Positions 7,785 to 17,040 are shown, numbered from the stretch's first letter. The stretch: 55,944 nt of DNA from Bradyrhizobium sp. RD5-C2 (GCF_019972155.1 NZ_BOVL01000007.1:259906-315849); one strand, 5' to 3'. The notes: a model not told the origin generated them from the sequence alone. A program made the numbers and translations.

Positions 7785-8738
7785 TCACGCGTTCGGCAGG
7801 TTGCGGGCGAGCGCTTCGAGCACTGCCATGCGCACCGCCACACCCATTTCGACTTGTTCTCGGATCAGCGATTGCGCGCCGTCCGCGACGAAAGTGTCGA
7901 TCTCGACACCACGGTTCATCGGGCCCGGATGCATCACCAGCGCATCGGGTTTGGCGTAACCGAGCTTCTTCTGGTCGAGGCCGAAATAGTGGAAATACTC
8001 CTGGCTCGACGGCACGAAGGAACCGTTCATGCGCTCGCGCTGCAGGCGCAGCATCATCACGATATCTGCGCCGTTCAGCCCCTCGCGCATGTCGCGCGCG
8101 ACCTCGACGCCCATCCGCTCGATGCCGCGCGGCAGCAGCGTGGAGGGGCCCACCACGCGGACGCGGGCGCCCATGGTGTTGAGCAGGAAGATGTTGGAAC
8201 GCGCTACGCGCGAATGCAGCACGTCGCCGCAGATCGCGATCGTCAGCCCCTCGATCCGGCCCTTGTTGCGCCGGATGGTCAGCGCGTCGAGCAGCGCCTG
8301 GGTCGGGTGCTCGTGGGCGCCGTCGCCGGCATTGATCACGGAACCGTCAACCTTGCGCGCCAGCAGCTCGACCGCGCCGGAGGCGTGGTGGCGCACCACC
8401 AGGATGTCGGGGTGCATCGCGTTCAGCGTCACCGCGGTGTCCATCAAGGTCTCGCCCTTGCGGGTCGACATCGATGACACCGACATGTTCATGACGTCGG
8501 CGCCCAGGCGTTTTCCGGCGATCTCGAACGAGGACTGGGTCCGGGTCGAGGCCTCGAAGAACAGATTGACCTGGGTGCGGCCGCGCAGACTGGCGCGTTT
8601 CTTGTCGACCTGGCGGTTGAGCTCGACATACTCCTCGGAGAGGTCGAGCAGGCCCGTGATGTCGTCAGCGGAAAGGCCCTCGATGCCCAGCAGATGCCGG
8701 TGACCGAGGACAAAAGTCGATTTCAATGATGGGGTCAT
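7785..8738 (-). CDS. pyrB: Aspartate carbamoyltransferase catalytic subunit
   Basis: 317-aa enzyme joining carbamoyl phosphate and aspartate, the committed step of pyrimidine synthesis. Seen: the carbamoyl-phosphate loop [15 protein letters not shown], the conserved [14 protein letters not shown] loop, [51 protein letters not shown] and [13 protein letters not shown]. The start is the ATG of [17 protein letters not shown]; the frame remains open far upstream but without family resemblance. No pyrI is nearby. The next gene encodes the PyrC-like partner, which fits a class A ATCase. Confidence 0.96.
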   Translation of the reverse strand: MTPSLKSTFVLGHRHLLGIEGLSADDITGLLDLSEEYVELNRQVDKKRASLRGRTQVNLFFEASTRTQSSFEIAGKRLGADVMNMSVSSMSTRKGETLMDTAVTLNAMHPDILVVRHHASGAVELLARKVDGSVINAGDGAHEHPTQALLDALTIRRNKGRIEGLTIAICGDVLHSRVARSNIFLLNTMGARVRVVGPSTLLPRGIERMGVEVARDMREGLNGADIVMMLRLQRERMNGSFVPSSQEYFHYFGLDQKKLGYAKPDALVMHPGPMNRGVEIDTFVADGAQSLIREQVEMGVAVRMAVLEALARNLPNA

Positions 8739-8979
8739 TAAAGCGAGAGCTATAGGCGCGGATGGCCGGTGGGGCAAGCGCGAAGAGGGCCCGCAGGAGT
8801 TTTCCCCGAGTAAGATGGGGCTGGGTTTCTCCGCAGACATGCCCGGGCTTGTTGCGAGCTGTCCGGGCCTTGCTTTTGCTGGTTTTTCGGGAACAAGACG
8901 TGCACGGCTAGGTTCAGGCGGAGCATAGGCGAGGTGGTCCTCGGACGGCCATGCAGGCAAGACAGCGGAGCGAGAATTC

Positions 8980-9738
8980 GTGAAAATCGCCGTGATCGCA
9001 TTGCTGGTCTTCGAGGTGATCTCGGGGGCGATCTCGTCCGCCTTCGCTCAGAACCTGCCCGGCGACTTCGCGTTCCTGCGCGACATCGATCCGACCATCA
9101 TCCAGGACTTCCGCTACGCGACCTCCAATAATTTCATGGGGCGGCCGATCGCGGGCTATGGCGCGCCGGAGTGCGTGGTGAAGCGGGACGTGGGGCTGCG
9201 GCTCAAGGCCGTGCAGCAGGAACTGGCGCGGCAACGCCTGTCGCTGAAGATGTTCGATTGCTACCGGCCGGCCCGCGCGGTCGCCGACATGGTGGCGTGG
9301 TCGAGGAACGGCAAGGAGACCGCCGCCGAGCGGCGCTACAACCCGGCGTTCTCGAAGGCGGATCTGTTCCGCCTCGGCTACATCGCCACGCATTCGGGGC
9401 ATTCGACCGGCGCCGCGGTCGATCTCACACTGGTTGACCTGACCGCGGACAATTCGCGCAAGTTCGATCCGGCCAAGGACTATGCCGACTGCACCGCGCC
9501 GGTCGCCGCGCGCGCCCCCGAGGGCAGCGTCGACATGGGCACCGGCTATGACTGCTCCGATGCGAAGGGCCATACCGCCTCCGGCGCGATCACACCGGCG
9601 CAGCGACGCTGGCGCAACCTTCTGGTCGCGGCGATGGCCCGCCAGGGTTTTGCCAACTATTCAAAGGAATGGTGGCATTTCTCGCTGCCGGGAGCGAGCG
9701 CGGCAGCCTATGATTTCCCGATCGCGCGGGCGCGCTAG
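8980..9738 (+). CDS. Secreted VanX-like D-Ala-D-Ala dipeptidase (M15)
   Basis: 252-aa zinc peptidase of the M15/VanX group. A signal peptide ([20 protein letters not shown], cleavage near AFA-QN) indicates export. Seen: the core YRPARAV, the zinc motif [10 protein letters not shown] with H141 and D148, and the C-terminal KEWWHFS supplying the catalytic Glu and third zinc His. These enzymes cleave D-Ala-D-Ala or trim peptidoglycan peptides. The start is a GTG with GGAG about 9 nt upstream. No van-type regulator or ligase is near, so cell-wall recycling is likelier than glycopeptide resistance. Confidence 0.9.
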   Translation: MKIAVIALLVFEVISGAISSAFAQNLPGDFAFLRDIDPTIIQDFRYATSNNFMGRPIAGYGAPECVVKRDVGLRLKAVQQELARQRLSLKMFDCYRPARAVADMVAWSRNGKETAAERRYNPAFSKADLFRLGYIATHSGHSTGAAVDLTLVDLTADNSRKFDPAKDYADCTAPVAARAPEGSVDMGTGYDCSDAKGHTASGAITPAQRRWRNLLVAAMARQGFANYSKEWWHFSLPGASAAAYDFPIARAR

Positions 9739-9867
9739 TGCAGGATTTTCTTCAAATCCGGGACATTTTCGTAAGACAAGGCTTGCCATCGCAAAAGTAG
9801 CCGAATGCGCTTTCAACACTCCTTAATTGTGGCCGTATGAAGTGCGGGCATTGCGGGAGCAGAAAAC

Positions 9868-10278
9868 ATGCGTTGGGCTGTTGTCATTGTTGCCGTCGGT
9901 GCGTTCGGCATCGCGATCTACGACCAGTACGACAAGGGCGCGAACTATCAGCGCGTCGATGCGCGCATCAGCAGCGTCAATGACCAGTGCTATCTGGAAA
10001 AGGTCGAGCGTGGCGTCGTCACCAAGACGACGTTTACGTCGGACCTCACTCGCTGCGAAACCGCCGAGCTGCTGCGGAAGGAGCATCCGAAGTGGCAGGG
10101 CTATCACGTGATGCACAAGATCGAGGTGCGCGTCGTGTATGTCTCGCCCGTCGATGGCGTCTCGCATCAGTCGAGCCTGGAGATGTCGTACTTCCCCAGC
10201 GGCAAGCCGCTGCGCGCCGGCGAGGTTTTTCCGGTACTGGCCTCCAAGACCAAGGCAGACAAGACGCGCATGATCTGA
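9868..10278 (+). CDS. Membrane-anchored small protein, tandem paralog 1
   Basis: 136 aa. An uncleaved signal-anchor (MRWAVVIVAVGAFGIAIYD) is followed by a soluble domain with two cysteines, in DQCYLEKVE and LTRCETAELL. The shared core reads VDARISSVNDQCYLEK...HPKWQGY..HKIEVRVVYVSPVDG. The next gene encodes a clear paralog with the same layout. I do not recognise the family. The paired Cys and N-terminal anchor suggest a periplasmic domain with a disulfide (inference). Confidence 0.78.
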   Translation: MRWAVVIVAVGAFGIAIYDQYDKGANYQRVDARISSVNDQCYLEKVERGVVTKTTFTSDLTRCETAELLRKEHPKWQGYHVMHKIEVRVVYVSPVDGVSHQSSLEMSYFPSGKPLRAGEVFPVLASKTKADKTRMI

Positions 10279-10313
10279 CCGTCACAGCGGTCCGACAGGA
10301 TGGGAGTTCGACT

Positions 10314-10766
10314 ATGCGTCTGGGGCTCTACGGCATCATCGCGATCGGCGTTGCGGGCCTCTATGCCTACATCGAGCTCGACAAGCGGATGAACTTCCGT
10401 CCGATCGACGCGCGCGTCAGCAGCGTCAAGGAGCAATGCTATTTGGAGAAGACCGAGGACAATCGGAGCTCGACCTCCGATCTGTTGCCTTGCGAACTCA
10501 CCGAACTTCTGGCGCGCCACCATCCGAAATGGCAGGGCTCCGACATCAAGCACAAGATCGAGATCCGGTTTGCCTACATCTCTCCGGCGGACGGGGCCGC
10601 GCATGAATCGAACCTGCAACTGGCTGAATATCCGGATAACCGGCAACTGAGCCGCGGCGACATTTTTCCGGTCCAGGCTTCCAGGAGGGAGGCGAACCGG
10701 ACCCGCGCCAATGACTGGGTCGACCGCTGGCTCGGCCGTCATGCGCCGAAGCATGGAAGCATCTAG
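10314..10766 (+). CDS. Membrane-anchored small protein, tandem paralog 2
   Basis: 150 aa, paralogous to the preceding gene: anchor MRLGLYGIIAIGVAGLYAYI, then IDARVSSVKEQCYLEKTED, LLPCELTELLARHHPKWQGS and KHKIEIRFAYISPADGAAHES. Both cysteines are conserved at matching spacing. It has an extra C-terminal basic tail (DRWLGRHAPKHGSI). GGGAG lies 7 nt before the ATG, which begins 35 nt after the upstream stop, so co-transcription is likely. The function is unknown. The pair is a local duplication that has diverged strongly in the linker between the two Cys motifs. Confidence 0.78.
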   Translation: MRLGLYGIIAIGVAGLYAYIELDKRMNFRPIDARVSSVKEQCYLEKTEDNRSSTSDLLPCELTELLARHHPKWQGSDIKHKIEIRFAYISPADGAAHESNLQLAEYPDNRQLSRGDIFPVQASRREANRTRANDWVDRWLGRHAPKHGSI

Positions 10767-10900
10767 CGGACGTGTACTTTTCGCTGCCCCGTGCCGGCTT
10801 GCAGGCTTATGATCCCCCGATTCCAGTTACGGTGCTGCTGCCGCCAACGAAGACCGTTGTCCGGGCATCGCGCGCAGTGCGACCAATCGCCGGGGAGACC

Positions 10901-12544
10901 ATGACGCAGGCTCCGTTCGCCACCCACGATGTGTTCAACCAGTCGTCGCCATTTTGGGATGTCGACCTCTTCACGGCGGACGCGCCGCTCGCTGCCGCCG
11001 TCGTCGCCAATGGCGGGGCGCGCGCCACAGCGGAGCTGTCGGATTTCGGCAAGCACTGGGGATCGGCCGTCATGGCGGAGCGTGGCCGCGTCGCCAACGA
11101 GAACACGCCGAAGCTGCGAACCTTCGATGCCAGGGGCAACCGCCGCGACGAGGTCGAGTTTCATCCGGCCTATCACGAGCTGATGGCGCACTCGGCCCAT
11201 GCCGGCGTGCACAACTCGACCTGGACCGCCGACGGCAAGCCGGCCGGCGGGGCCACCGAGGTGGTGCGCGCGGCAAGGTTCTATATCGCGTCCCAGGTCG
11301 AGACCGGTCATCTCTGTCCGATCACGATGACGCGCGCCTCGGTCGCGGCGCTGGCCTCGCAGCCGGACATTCTGGCGAAGACGATGCCGGTCATCGCCAC
11401 GCGCGCCTACGATCCGAGCTTTGCGCCGTGGTGGACCAAGCGCGGCATGACGCTCGGCATGGGCATGACGGAAAAGCAGGGCGGCACCGATGTGCGCGCC
11501 AACATGACGCGCGCCGAGCGCGATGGCGACGCCTGGCGCATCACCGGGCACAAATGGTTCATGTCGGCGCCGATGTGCGACGCGTTCCTGGTGCTGGCAC
11601 AGGCTGAGCAGGGGCTGAGCTGCTTCTTCATGCCACGCTTTGCGCCCGACGGCACGGTCAACGCGATCCACTTCCAGCGGCTGAAGGACAAGCTCGGCAA
11701 CCGCTCCAACGCATCGTCCGAGGTCGAATTTCACGATGCTTACGCCGAGCTGATCGGCGAGGAGGGCAAGGGCATCCGCACCATCATCCAGATGGTGCAG
11801 CTGACGCGGCAGGATTGCGCGATCGCCTCCGCCGGCCTGATGCGCTCGGGGCTGGCGCATGCGCTCAATCACGCGCGGCATCGCAGCGTGTTCCAGAAGC
11901 ATCTCGCCGACCAGCCGCTGATGCAGGCGGTGCTGTCGGACATGGCGCTGCATGTCGAGGCGTCGATCGCACTGGTGATGCGGCTCTGCCGCGCCTTCGA
12001 TCGCGCACCCACCGATGCGGGCGAGGCCGCCTATATGCGGCTGCTGACGCCGGCGATCAAATACTGGACCTGCAAGAGCGCACCCGGCTTCCTCTACGAG
12101 GCGATGGAGTGCCTCGGCGGTAATGGCTATGTCGAGGAGGGCATTCTGGCGCGGCATTACCGGGAGTCGCCGGTCAATGCGATCTGGGAAGGCTCCGGCA
12201 ACGTGATGTGTCTCGACGTACTCCGCGCGCTCGGCCGCGAGGCCGATGCCGCGCTCGCCGTGCTGCGTGCACTCGCCGAGGAGACCAGGGGCCTGCCTGG
12301 CGCCGCCGAGGCGGTTACGTCGATTGGACAATCCTTTCGCCGGCCGGACAGCGAGCGCATCGCGCGGCTTGCCGTCGAGAAGCTGGCGCTGCTGGCCGCC
12401 GCCGCGGCGCTCAACCAGGTCTCGCCGGGGAACGCCGAATTGTTTGCGGCGACACGGCTTGCCGAACGCCACGCCGGCATGTACGGCGCGGTGGACCTTT
12501 CCGATGCCGATCAGCGCGCGCTGCTGGCGCGGGCGCTGCCATGA
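10901..12544 (+). CDS. aidB: AidB-type acyl-CoA dehydrogenase-like DNA-alkylation response protein
   Basis: 547 aa, full length for the AidB branch of the acyl-CoA dehydrogenase superfamily, FAD-binding. Seen: an N-terminal AidB-type domain, the LGMGMTEKQGGTDVR block, GLSCFFMPRFAPDG, the family-specific RLKDKLGNRSNASSEVEF, and the catalytic-loop region NAIWEGSGNVMCLDVLR. E. coli AidB is part of the adaptive response to alkylating agents, binds DNA, and is thought to shield or detoxify. The start is the ATG preceded by GGGGAG; the open frame continues 43 codons upstream without similarity. No ada or alkB gene is in the window, so its regulation may differ from enterics. Confidence 0.95.
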   Translation: MTQAPFATHDVFNQSSPFWDVDLFTADAPLAAAVVANGGARATAELSDFGKHWGSAVMAERGRVANENTPKLRTFDARGNRRDEVEFHPAYHELMAHSAHAGVHNSTWTADGKPAGGATEVVRAARFYIASQVETGHLCPITMTRASVAALASQPDILAKTMPVIATRAYDPSFAPWWTKRGMTLGMGMTEKQGGTDVRANMTRAERDGDAWRITGHKWFMSAPMCDAFLVLAQAEQGLSCFFMPRFAPDGTVNAIHFQRLKDKLGNRSNASSEVEFHDAYAELIGEEGKGIRTIIQMVQLTRQDCAIASAGLMRSGLAHALNHARHRSVFQKHLADQPLMQAVLSDMALHVEASIALVMRLCRAFDRAPTDAGEAAYMRLLTPAIKYWTCKSAPGFLYEAMECLGGNGYVEEGILARHYRESPVNAIWEGSGNVMCLDVLRALGREADAALAVLRALAEETRGLPGAAEAVTSIGQSFRRPDSERIARLAVEKLALLAAAAALNQVSPGNAELFAATRLAERHAGMYGAVDLSDADQRALLARALP

Positions 12545-12554
12545 AAGTTTGCTG

Positions 12555-13325
12555 ATGGACGCACTCAATCCCGATACCCCGCCGGCTGCTATCGAACCGC
12601 CGCCACGTCCCCCTCGGGTGTGGAAGTTCTGGGGCACCGCGCTGTGGGGCCTTCTGATCTTCGCCGCGATGTTCCTCGGCCAGGTCGCGGTCATCGTCTA
12701 CCGCATCATTGCGCAGGGCGGAGAACTGTCGGCGGCCGGCATCACCCATGTGGTCGCCGACGGTCTGACGATCTCGCTCTCGGTCCTCGCCGGCCTGCCG
12801 ATGGTGCTGCTGGTGCTGTGGTTCGCGATCCGCCGGACCGGGATCCCGTTCGCCGATTACCTCGGGCTGCGCGGGACGTCGTGGAAGAATGTGATCATCG
12901 GCGTCGTCGCGCTCGGCGTGCTGGTCGGCGCCTGGGACATGGTGTCCCGCGCCGCCGGCCGCGAGGTGACGCCGGGCTTCATGGGCGACGTGCTGAAATC
13001 GGCACAGGAGCACAGCGCGCTGTGGCTTCTGGTGATCGCCTTTGCCGTGGCCGCGCCGCTCTGGGAAGAATTGTTCGCGCGCGGCTGGCTCTATCGCGGC
13101 TGGTCGGAATCCCGGCTCGGCCCCTATGGCGCGATCCTGCTGTCGTCGATCGTCTGGACCTTCATGCACCTACAGTACGACTGGTTCTTCCTCTGCGAGG
13201 TGTTGTCGATCGGGTTCCTGTTCGGCTATTTGCGCTTCCGCACCGGCTCGACTTGGCTGACCATCCTGCTGCACGGGCTGAACAATTTTGCGGCGACGCT
13301 GCAGACCTGGTGGCTGGCGGGCTAG
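12555..13325 (+). CDS. CPBP-family intramembrane metalloprotease (copy 1)
   Basis: 256-aa multi-pass protein of the CPBP (CAAX/Abi, type II) group. Catalytic motifs are visible: EELFARGWLYRGW (motif 1, EE then R), FMHLQYDW (motif 2, His) and the third-motif His in ILLHGLNNF. About seven hydrophobic segments follow a proline-rich N-terminus. It starts 10 nt after the aidB stop, so it is probably co-transcribed. Substrates in bacteria are mostly unknown; prenyl-protein processing and bacteriocin immunity are described in relatives. Base composition resembles the neighbours, unlike the next gene. Confidence 0.9.
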   Translation: MDALNPDTPPAAIEPPPRPPRVWKFWGTALWGLLIFAAMFLGQVAVIVYRIIAQGGELSAAGITHVVADGLTISLSVLAGLPMVLLVLWFAIRRTGIPFADYLGLRGTSWKNVIIGVVALGVLVGAWDMVSRAAGREVTPGFMGDVLKSAQEHSALWLLVIAFAVAAPLWEELFARGWLYRGWSESRLGPYGAILLSSIVWTFMHLQYDWFFLCEVLSIGFLFGYLRFRTGSTWLTILLHGLNNFAATLQTWWLAG

Positions 13326-13390
13326 CTGTCCCGTATGTTAGGTTGAGCTCAGGCCCACCTTCGCTGCAAAATTGTTGCAGAAAAATCCAT

Positions 13391-14149
13391 ATGTCGAACT
13401 TCGAAAATGCCGGTGCGCGGACATCTGCTTCGGCGCCGCCACTGCGGACCTGGGACTTCTGGGAGACGACACTCGTCACCCTGATTGCCTACGGCGTTTA
13501 TATGCTGGCAGGAGGTCTAGCCGCGACATTCATCGTCGGGCTGCAAGACGGCGTAGCCAAGATGTCGCCGGCTCAATTCCAGGATTTCGCATCGCAAGGG
13601 AGATGGTTCGGCCCGGTCATTGCCATTGCGAGCCCGTTGACCATCGCCGTGCTGTGGATCGCGATCCGGAAGGCTGGCCGCGGGTTTGCCGAATATCTTG
13701 CGCTCAACTGGCCGAGCAGGGGTGAGGTAGTTCGCGCCCTGTTGATCTCTGCCATCATTATGGGCGCCGAGACCCTGAGCGGACTCCTCATTGGTTCAGA
13801 GTTTGGTACGCCCGATTCATTCCTGATTGTCAAAGGACCTGGCGGGTTACTGGCCCTCCTCATTGCTGTGTGCATTGCCGTGCCGATCATGGAAGAATTC
13901 ATCTTTCGTGGATTCACGTTTCGCGGTTGGTCGGAGTCATTCCTCGGTCCGACGGGAGCCATCGTCCTTACATCAATCGCGTGGGCGATGATCCACACTC
14001 AGTACGATTGGTTTGGGCGCTTCTGGATATTCGTCTCAGGTCTTGCTCTCGGCCATTTCCGCTGGCGCAGCAATTCGACCTGGCTGACGGTCATTGCTCA
14101 TTCGGCCATGAACATTGTCGCGTTTCTCTCGACGGGCCCTTACACCTAG
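13391..14149 (+). CDS. CPBP-family intramembrane metalloprotease (copy 2)
   Basis: 252 aa, same architecture as copy 1 and clearly homologous around the active site: EEFIFRGFTFRGWSESFLGP, MIHTQYDWFGRFW and VIAHSAMNIVAF. N-terminal similarity is limited to RTWDFWETT (copy 1: RVWKFWGTA). It is separated from copy 1 by 65 bp. Its DNA is visibly poorer in G+C than copy 1 (about 54% over three 60-nt lines against about 63% over one line of copy 1). It may therefore have been acquired separately rather than by tandem duplication. The ribosome binding site is weak. Confidence 0.88.
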   Translation: MSNFENAGARTSASAPPLRTWDFWETTLVTLIAYGVYMLAGGLAATFIVGLQDGVAKMSPAQFQDFASQGRWFGPVIAIASPLTIAVLWIAIRKAGRGFAEYLALNWPSRGEVVRALLISAIIMGAETLSGLLIGSEFGTPDSFLIVKGPGGLLALLIAVCIAVPIMEEFIFRGFTFRGWSESFLGPTGAIVLTSIAWAMIHTQYDWFGRFWIFVSGLALGHFRWRSNSTWLTVIAHSAMNIVAFLSTGPYT

Positions 14150-14371
14150 GATTGTCTGCAACCAAGGAAGTTGCGACCGGCATCGTAGTGGTCGCCGCGA
14201 TCGTCTGCAGCGTGATGGTCCGGAACCAGCAGCCGCGCGTCGCCGCCCATTGGGAACCCGACTGAGGGGGATGCAGGCGGCCCCCTCACAGTGCTATGAT
14301 CTAGATCAATGAACGAGCGCGGGCCGGACCGAAACTAGGCAGCGGCGGCTGCCGTCGTGCGAGCTCTTGTC

Positions 14372-15583
14372 ATGGCTAGGTTGATCCGAACGCTCTTGGC
14401 CAGCGTCGTCGCGCTGGCGTCCCTCGGCGCCATCACGCAGCAGGTGCGCGATCAGGGCGTTACCGATACCGAAATCCGCATCGGCAACCTGATGCCGTAC
14501 AGCGGCGCACTGGAGATTTTCGGCCAGATCGGCAAGGCGGAAGCCGCCTATTTCGAGATGATCAACGAACGCGGCGGCATCAATGGCCGCAAGATCCGTT
14601 TCATGTCCTACGACGATCTGTCGGATGCGTCCAACGCCATGGACCTGACGCGCATTCTGGTCGAGACCGACAATGTGCTCTTGATGTTCGGTTCGTTCGG
14701 CACGCCCGGGAATCTCGCGGTGCGGAAGTATCTCAACGAACTGAAGATCCCCCAACTCTTTGTTGTCTCCGGCGATCAGGACCTCAGCGAGCCGTCTCTC
14801 TATCCCTGGACCATGGGCTGGCAGCCCTCGTACCGCGAGGAGGGACGGATCTACGCCAACTACATCCAGGCTTTCTATCCCGGAAAGAAGATCGTGGCGC
14901 TTTGGGAGAATGATCAGTTCGGGCGGGAATTGTTCAAGGGGCTGGTGCAGGGGCTGGGTGACGTCGCCCACAACATCAGGGTCGACATTGCCTATGATGT
15001 CGATGACCAGCATCTGGACGGCCACATCTCGATCCTGAAGCAATCGGGCGCCGAGGTCTTTGTGTTTGCCGGAGTGCCGGAAAATGCCACCAAGGTGATC
15101 CGGGCGGCGGCCGAGCACGGCTGGCGGCCGGTGTTTGTCGTGAACCAGATGGCGTCATCGATCGAGACGGTGCTCAAGCCGGCCGGCACGGAGAATGCAA
15201 CCGGCGTCATCACCGCCGCCTTCCTGAAGGATGCGAGCGATCCGGCCTGGAGGGAAGAGCAGGGCGCCTGGCACAGCTTCCTCGACAAGTATACGAAGGC
15301 CGGCGGCAAGGACGATGCAGCCGCAGTCTATGGTTACGCGGAGGCCGAAACGATGGTCCAGGTGCTCAGGCAATGCGGCAACGACCTGTCGCGCGAAAAC
15401 GTCATGAGGCAGGCCGCGGCGCTCAGGGATTATCAGGCGTCCGCCTTGCTGCCGGGCATCAAGATCAACAGCGGTCAGTTCCGACCGGTCGAGCAATTGC
15501 GGTTGTTGCAGTTTGATGGCCGCAGCTGGCAGCCGATCGGCGATGTGCTCGATACGGCATTCACCGGTTCGAGTGGGAAGTAG
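14372..15583 (+). CDS. Branched-chain amino acid-type ABC substrate-binding protein (orphan)
   Basis: 403-aa periplasmic binding protein of the LivJ/Peripla_BP_6 class. A signal peptide (MARLIRTLLASVVALASLGA) precedes IRIGNLMPYSGALEIFGQIG and the typical YFEMINERGGINGRKI. The two-lobe pattern continues through VLLMFGSFGTPGNLAVRKYL and IVALWENDQFG. An upstream in-frame GTG five codons earlier is possible. No permease or ATPase gene is beside it, so it must share a transporter encoded elsewhere or act as a sensor. The ligand is unknown; this class in Bradyrhizobium is large and binds amides, aromatics and amino acids. Confidence 0.9.
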   Translation: MARLIRTLLASVVALASLGAITQQVRDQGVTDTEIRIGNLMPYSGALEIFGQIGKAEAAYFEMINERGGINGRKIRFMSYDDLSDASNAMDLTRILVETDNVLLMFGSFGTPGNLAVRKYLNELKIPQLFVVSGDQDLSEPSLYPWTMGWQPSYREEGRIYANYIQAFYPGKKIVALWENDQFGRELFKGLVQGLGDVAHNIRVDIAYDVDDQHLDGHISILKQSGAEVFVFAGVPENATKVIRAAAEHGWRPVFVVNQMASSIETVLKPAGTENATGVITAAFLKDASDPAWREEQGAWHSFLDKYTKAGGKDDAAAVYGYAEAETMVQVLRQCGNDLSRENVMRQAAALRDYQASALLPGIKINSGQFRPVEQLRLLQFDGRSWQPIGDVLDTAFTGSSGK

Positions 15584-15628
15584 CGACGATCAGCACTGCG
15601 AGCCGAGCCTGCGAGCGCAGGCCGCATG

Positions 15629-16555
15629 CTACGGTCCGACCGCGGCAATCACGATCGGCATCGTGATCGCGGCCAGAATCGTCTGCAGCGTGATGATCTG
15701 GGCGAGCAGGGGGGCGTCGCCGCCCATCTGCCGCGCCAGCACATAGGCTGACGGCGAGGTCGGCACCGCGGCGCAGGCCGCGACGATGGCGAGATTGGCG
15801 CCGGTGACGCCGAACCACACCGCGAGCGCGACGGTCAGGACGGGCATCGCGACCAGCTTCAGCACCAGCGCGATGCTGGCGGCGAGGCTGGGACGGAAGA
15901 TGCCTGTCAAATGCAGCCCGGCGCCGGTCACCAGCAGGCCGATCGCCAGCGACGAGCCGCCGAGCGCGTCGGCGACGTCGTGCCAGATTTTCGGCAGCGG
16001 GACATGCGTGACATTGATGGCGAGCCCGATGACGCAGGCCCAGATCAGCGGGTTCTTCACGACCGTCATCACGATGGCGCCCGCGGACCGCTTCCCGGAT
16101 GAGGCATATTTCGCCAGCACGGCGACGCTGAAGACGTTGACCAGCGGAATGATCGCGACCATCGCCACCGAGGCCAGCGCCAGCCCGACCTTGCCATAGA
16201 GATTGCCCGACACCGACAGCGCCACATAGGTCTGCCAGCGGGTGGCGCCCTGGAAGATCGAGGAGAAGGCAGGGCCGTCGACCCCGGCGCGGGCGAGCGG
16301 GCCGCGCAGCGCAAGACAGAGCAGGCACATCACGAGCGCCGCGAGCAGCAGCGCGCCGCCGACGCCCGCGACCGGCACCTTGGTCAGATCGGCCTTGACC
16401 AGCGTCTGTACCAAAAGCACCGGGAACAGCACGTAGTAAGTGAGCTGTTCCAGCCCGTGCCATTGGGTGTCGAGCCGCATCAGCGTGCGTCTCAGGATGA
16501 AGCCGAGCACGATCAGCAAAAATACCGGCAACAGCGCCGCGATCACCACCGCCAT
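15629..16555 (-). CDS. AEC-family (auxin efflux carrier-like) transporter
   Basis: 308-aa protein with about ten hydrophobic segments in the AEC pattern. Seen: an N-terminal LLPVFLLIVLGFILRR, FQGATRWQTYVALSVSGNLYG, the mid NPLIWACVIGLAIN, and the closing helix pair ending IITLQTILAAITMPIVI. AEC members export or import organic anions such as malate or malonate; the substrate here is not readable. It starts 2 nt after the ruvX stop and is probably co-transcribed with it. It is convergent with the orphan binding protein; a GCCTGC/GCAGGC hairpin without a T-tract lies between them. Confidence 0.88.
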   Translation of the reverse strand: MAVVIAALLPVFLLIVLGFILRRTLMRLDTQWHGLEQLTYYVLFPVLLVQTLVKADLTKVPVAGVGGALLLAALVMCLLCLALRGPLARAGVDGPAFSSIFQGATRWQTYVALSVSGNLYGKVGLALASVAMVAIIPLVNVFSVAVLAKYASSGKRSAGAIVMTVVKNPLIWACVIGLAINVTHVPLPKIWHDVADALGGSSLAIGLLVTGAGLHLTGIFRPSLAASIALVLKLVAMPVLTVALAVWFGVTGANLAIVAACAAVPTSPSAYVLARQMGGDAPLLAQIITLQTILAAITMPIVIAAVGP

Positions 16556-16557
16556 CG

Positions 16558-17040
16558 TCAGCGGTCTCCGCGCAGCTTCGCCAGCCGGTCGAGTGCGCCC
16601 TGCAGGATGAAGATCGCAGCGTGTTCGTCGATTACCTCGGCGCGCCGGGCGCGGCTGACATCCATCCCGATCAGCTCGCGCTCGACGGCTGCGGTCGACA
16701 GCCGCTCGTCCCACAGCCCGATCGCAAGCGTGGTGAGGCCTGCGAGGTTGCGGGCGAATGCCCGGGTCGATTGCGCGCGCGGGCCCTCGCTGCCGTCCAT
16801 GTTGATCGGCAGGCCCAGCACGAAGCCGACGGCATTGCGCTCGGCCGCGATCGCGAACAGCCGGGCCGCGTCGGCCTTGAACTGCTTGCGGTGGATGGTC
16901 TCGACGCCGGTCGCGAGCCGCCGGTCCGGATCGGAGACGGCGACGCCGATGGTCTTGGTGCCGAGGTCGAGGCCAACAAGCGCGCCGCGCTCGGGCCAGT
17001 GCGGCGCAGCTTCGATCAGGGGAAGGATGGGGGCAGCCAT
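16558..17040 (-). CDS. ruvX: Holliday junction resolvase-like RuvX/YqgF
   Basis: 160-aa RNase H-fold nuclease of the YqgF family, essential in many bacteria and implicated in pre-16S rRNA 5'-end processing. Seen: the first catalytic Asp in ALVGLDLGTKTIGVAVSD (D25), GFVLGLPINMDGSEGPRAQ, LWDERLSTAAVE with the catalytic Glu, and the last acidic motif VIDEHAAIFILQ. The start is the ATG of MAAPILPLI; seven upstream codons are open but not conserved. Length and motifs are complete. Confidence 0.94.
   Translation of the reverse strand: MAAPILPLIEAAPHWPERGALVGLDLGTKTIGVAVSDPDRRLATGVETIHRKQFKADAARLFAIAAERNAVGFVLGLPINMDGSEGPRAQSTRAFARNLAGLTTLAIGLWDERLSTAAVERELIGMDVSRARRAEVIDEHAAIFILQGALDRLAKLRGDR

Noticed and set aside
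9987..10766. 259-codon frame covering the second tandem paralog
   Set aside because: Only the last 150 codons from the ATG at 10314 resemble the paralog; the upstream part is the first paralog read in another frame.
10763..12694. Very long reverse-strand open frame opposite aidB
   Set aside because: Low-complexity Arg/His-rich translation that mirrors the aidB coding strand; a GC-rich shadow without family resemblance.
14152..14265. Possible 37-aa membrane peptide (TTG start) after the second CPBP gene
   Set aside because: One hydrophobic segment (GIVVVAAIVCSVMV) is present, but there is no convincing ribosome binding site and only a TTG start; too weak to list as a gene.
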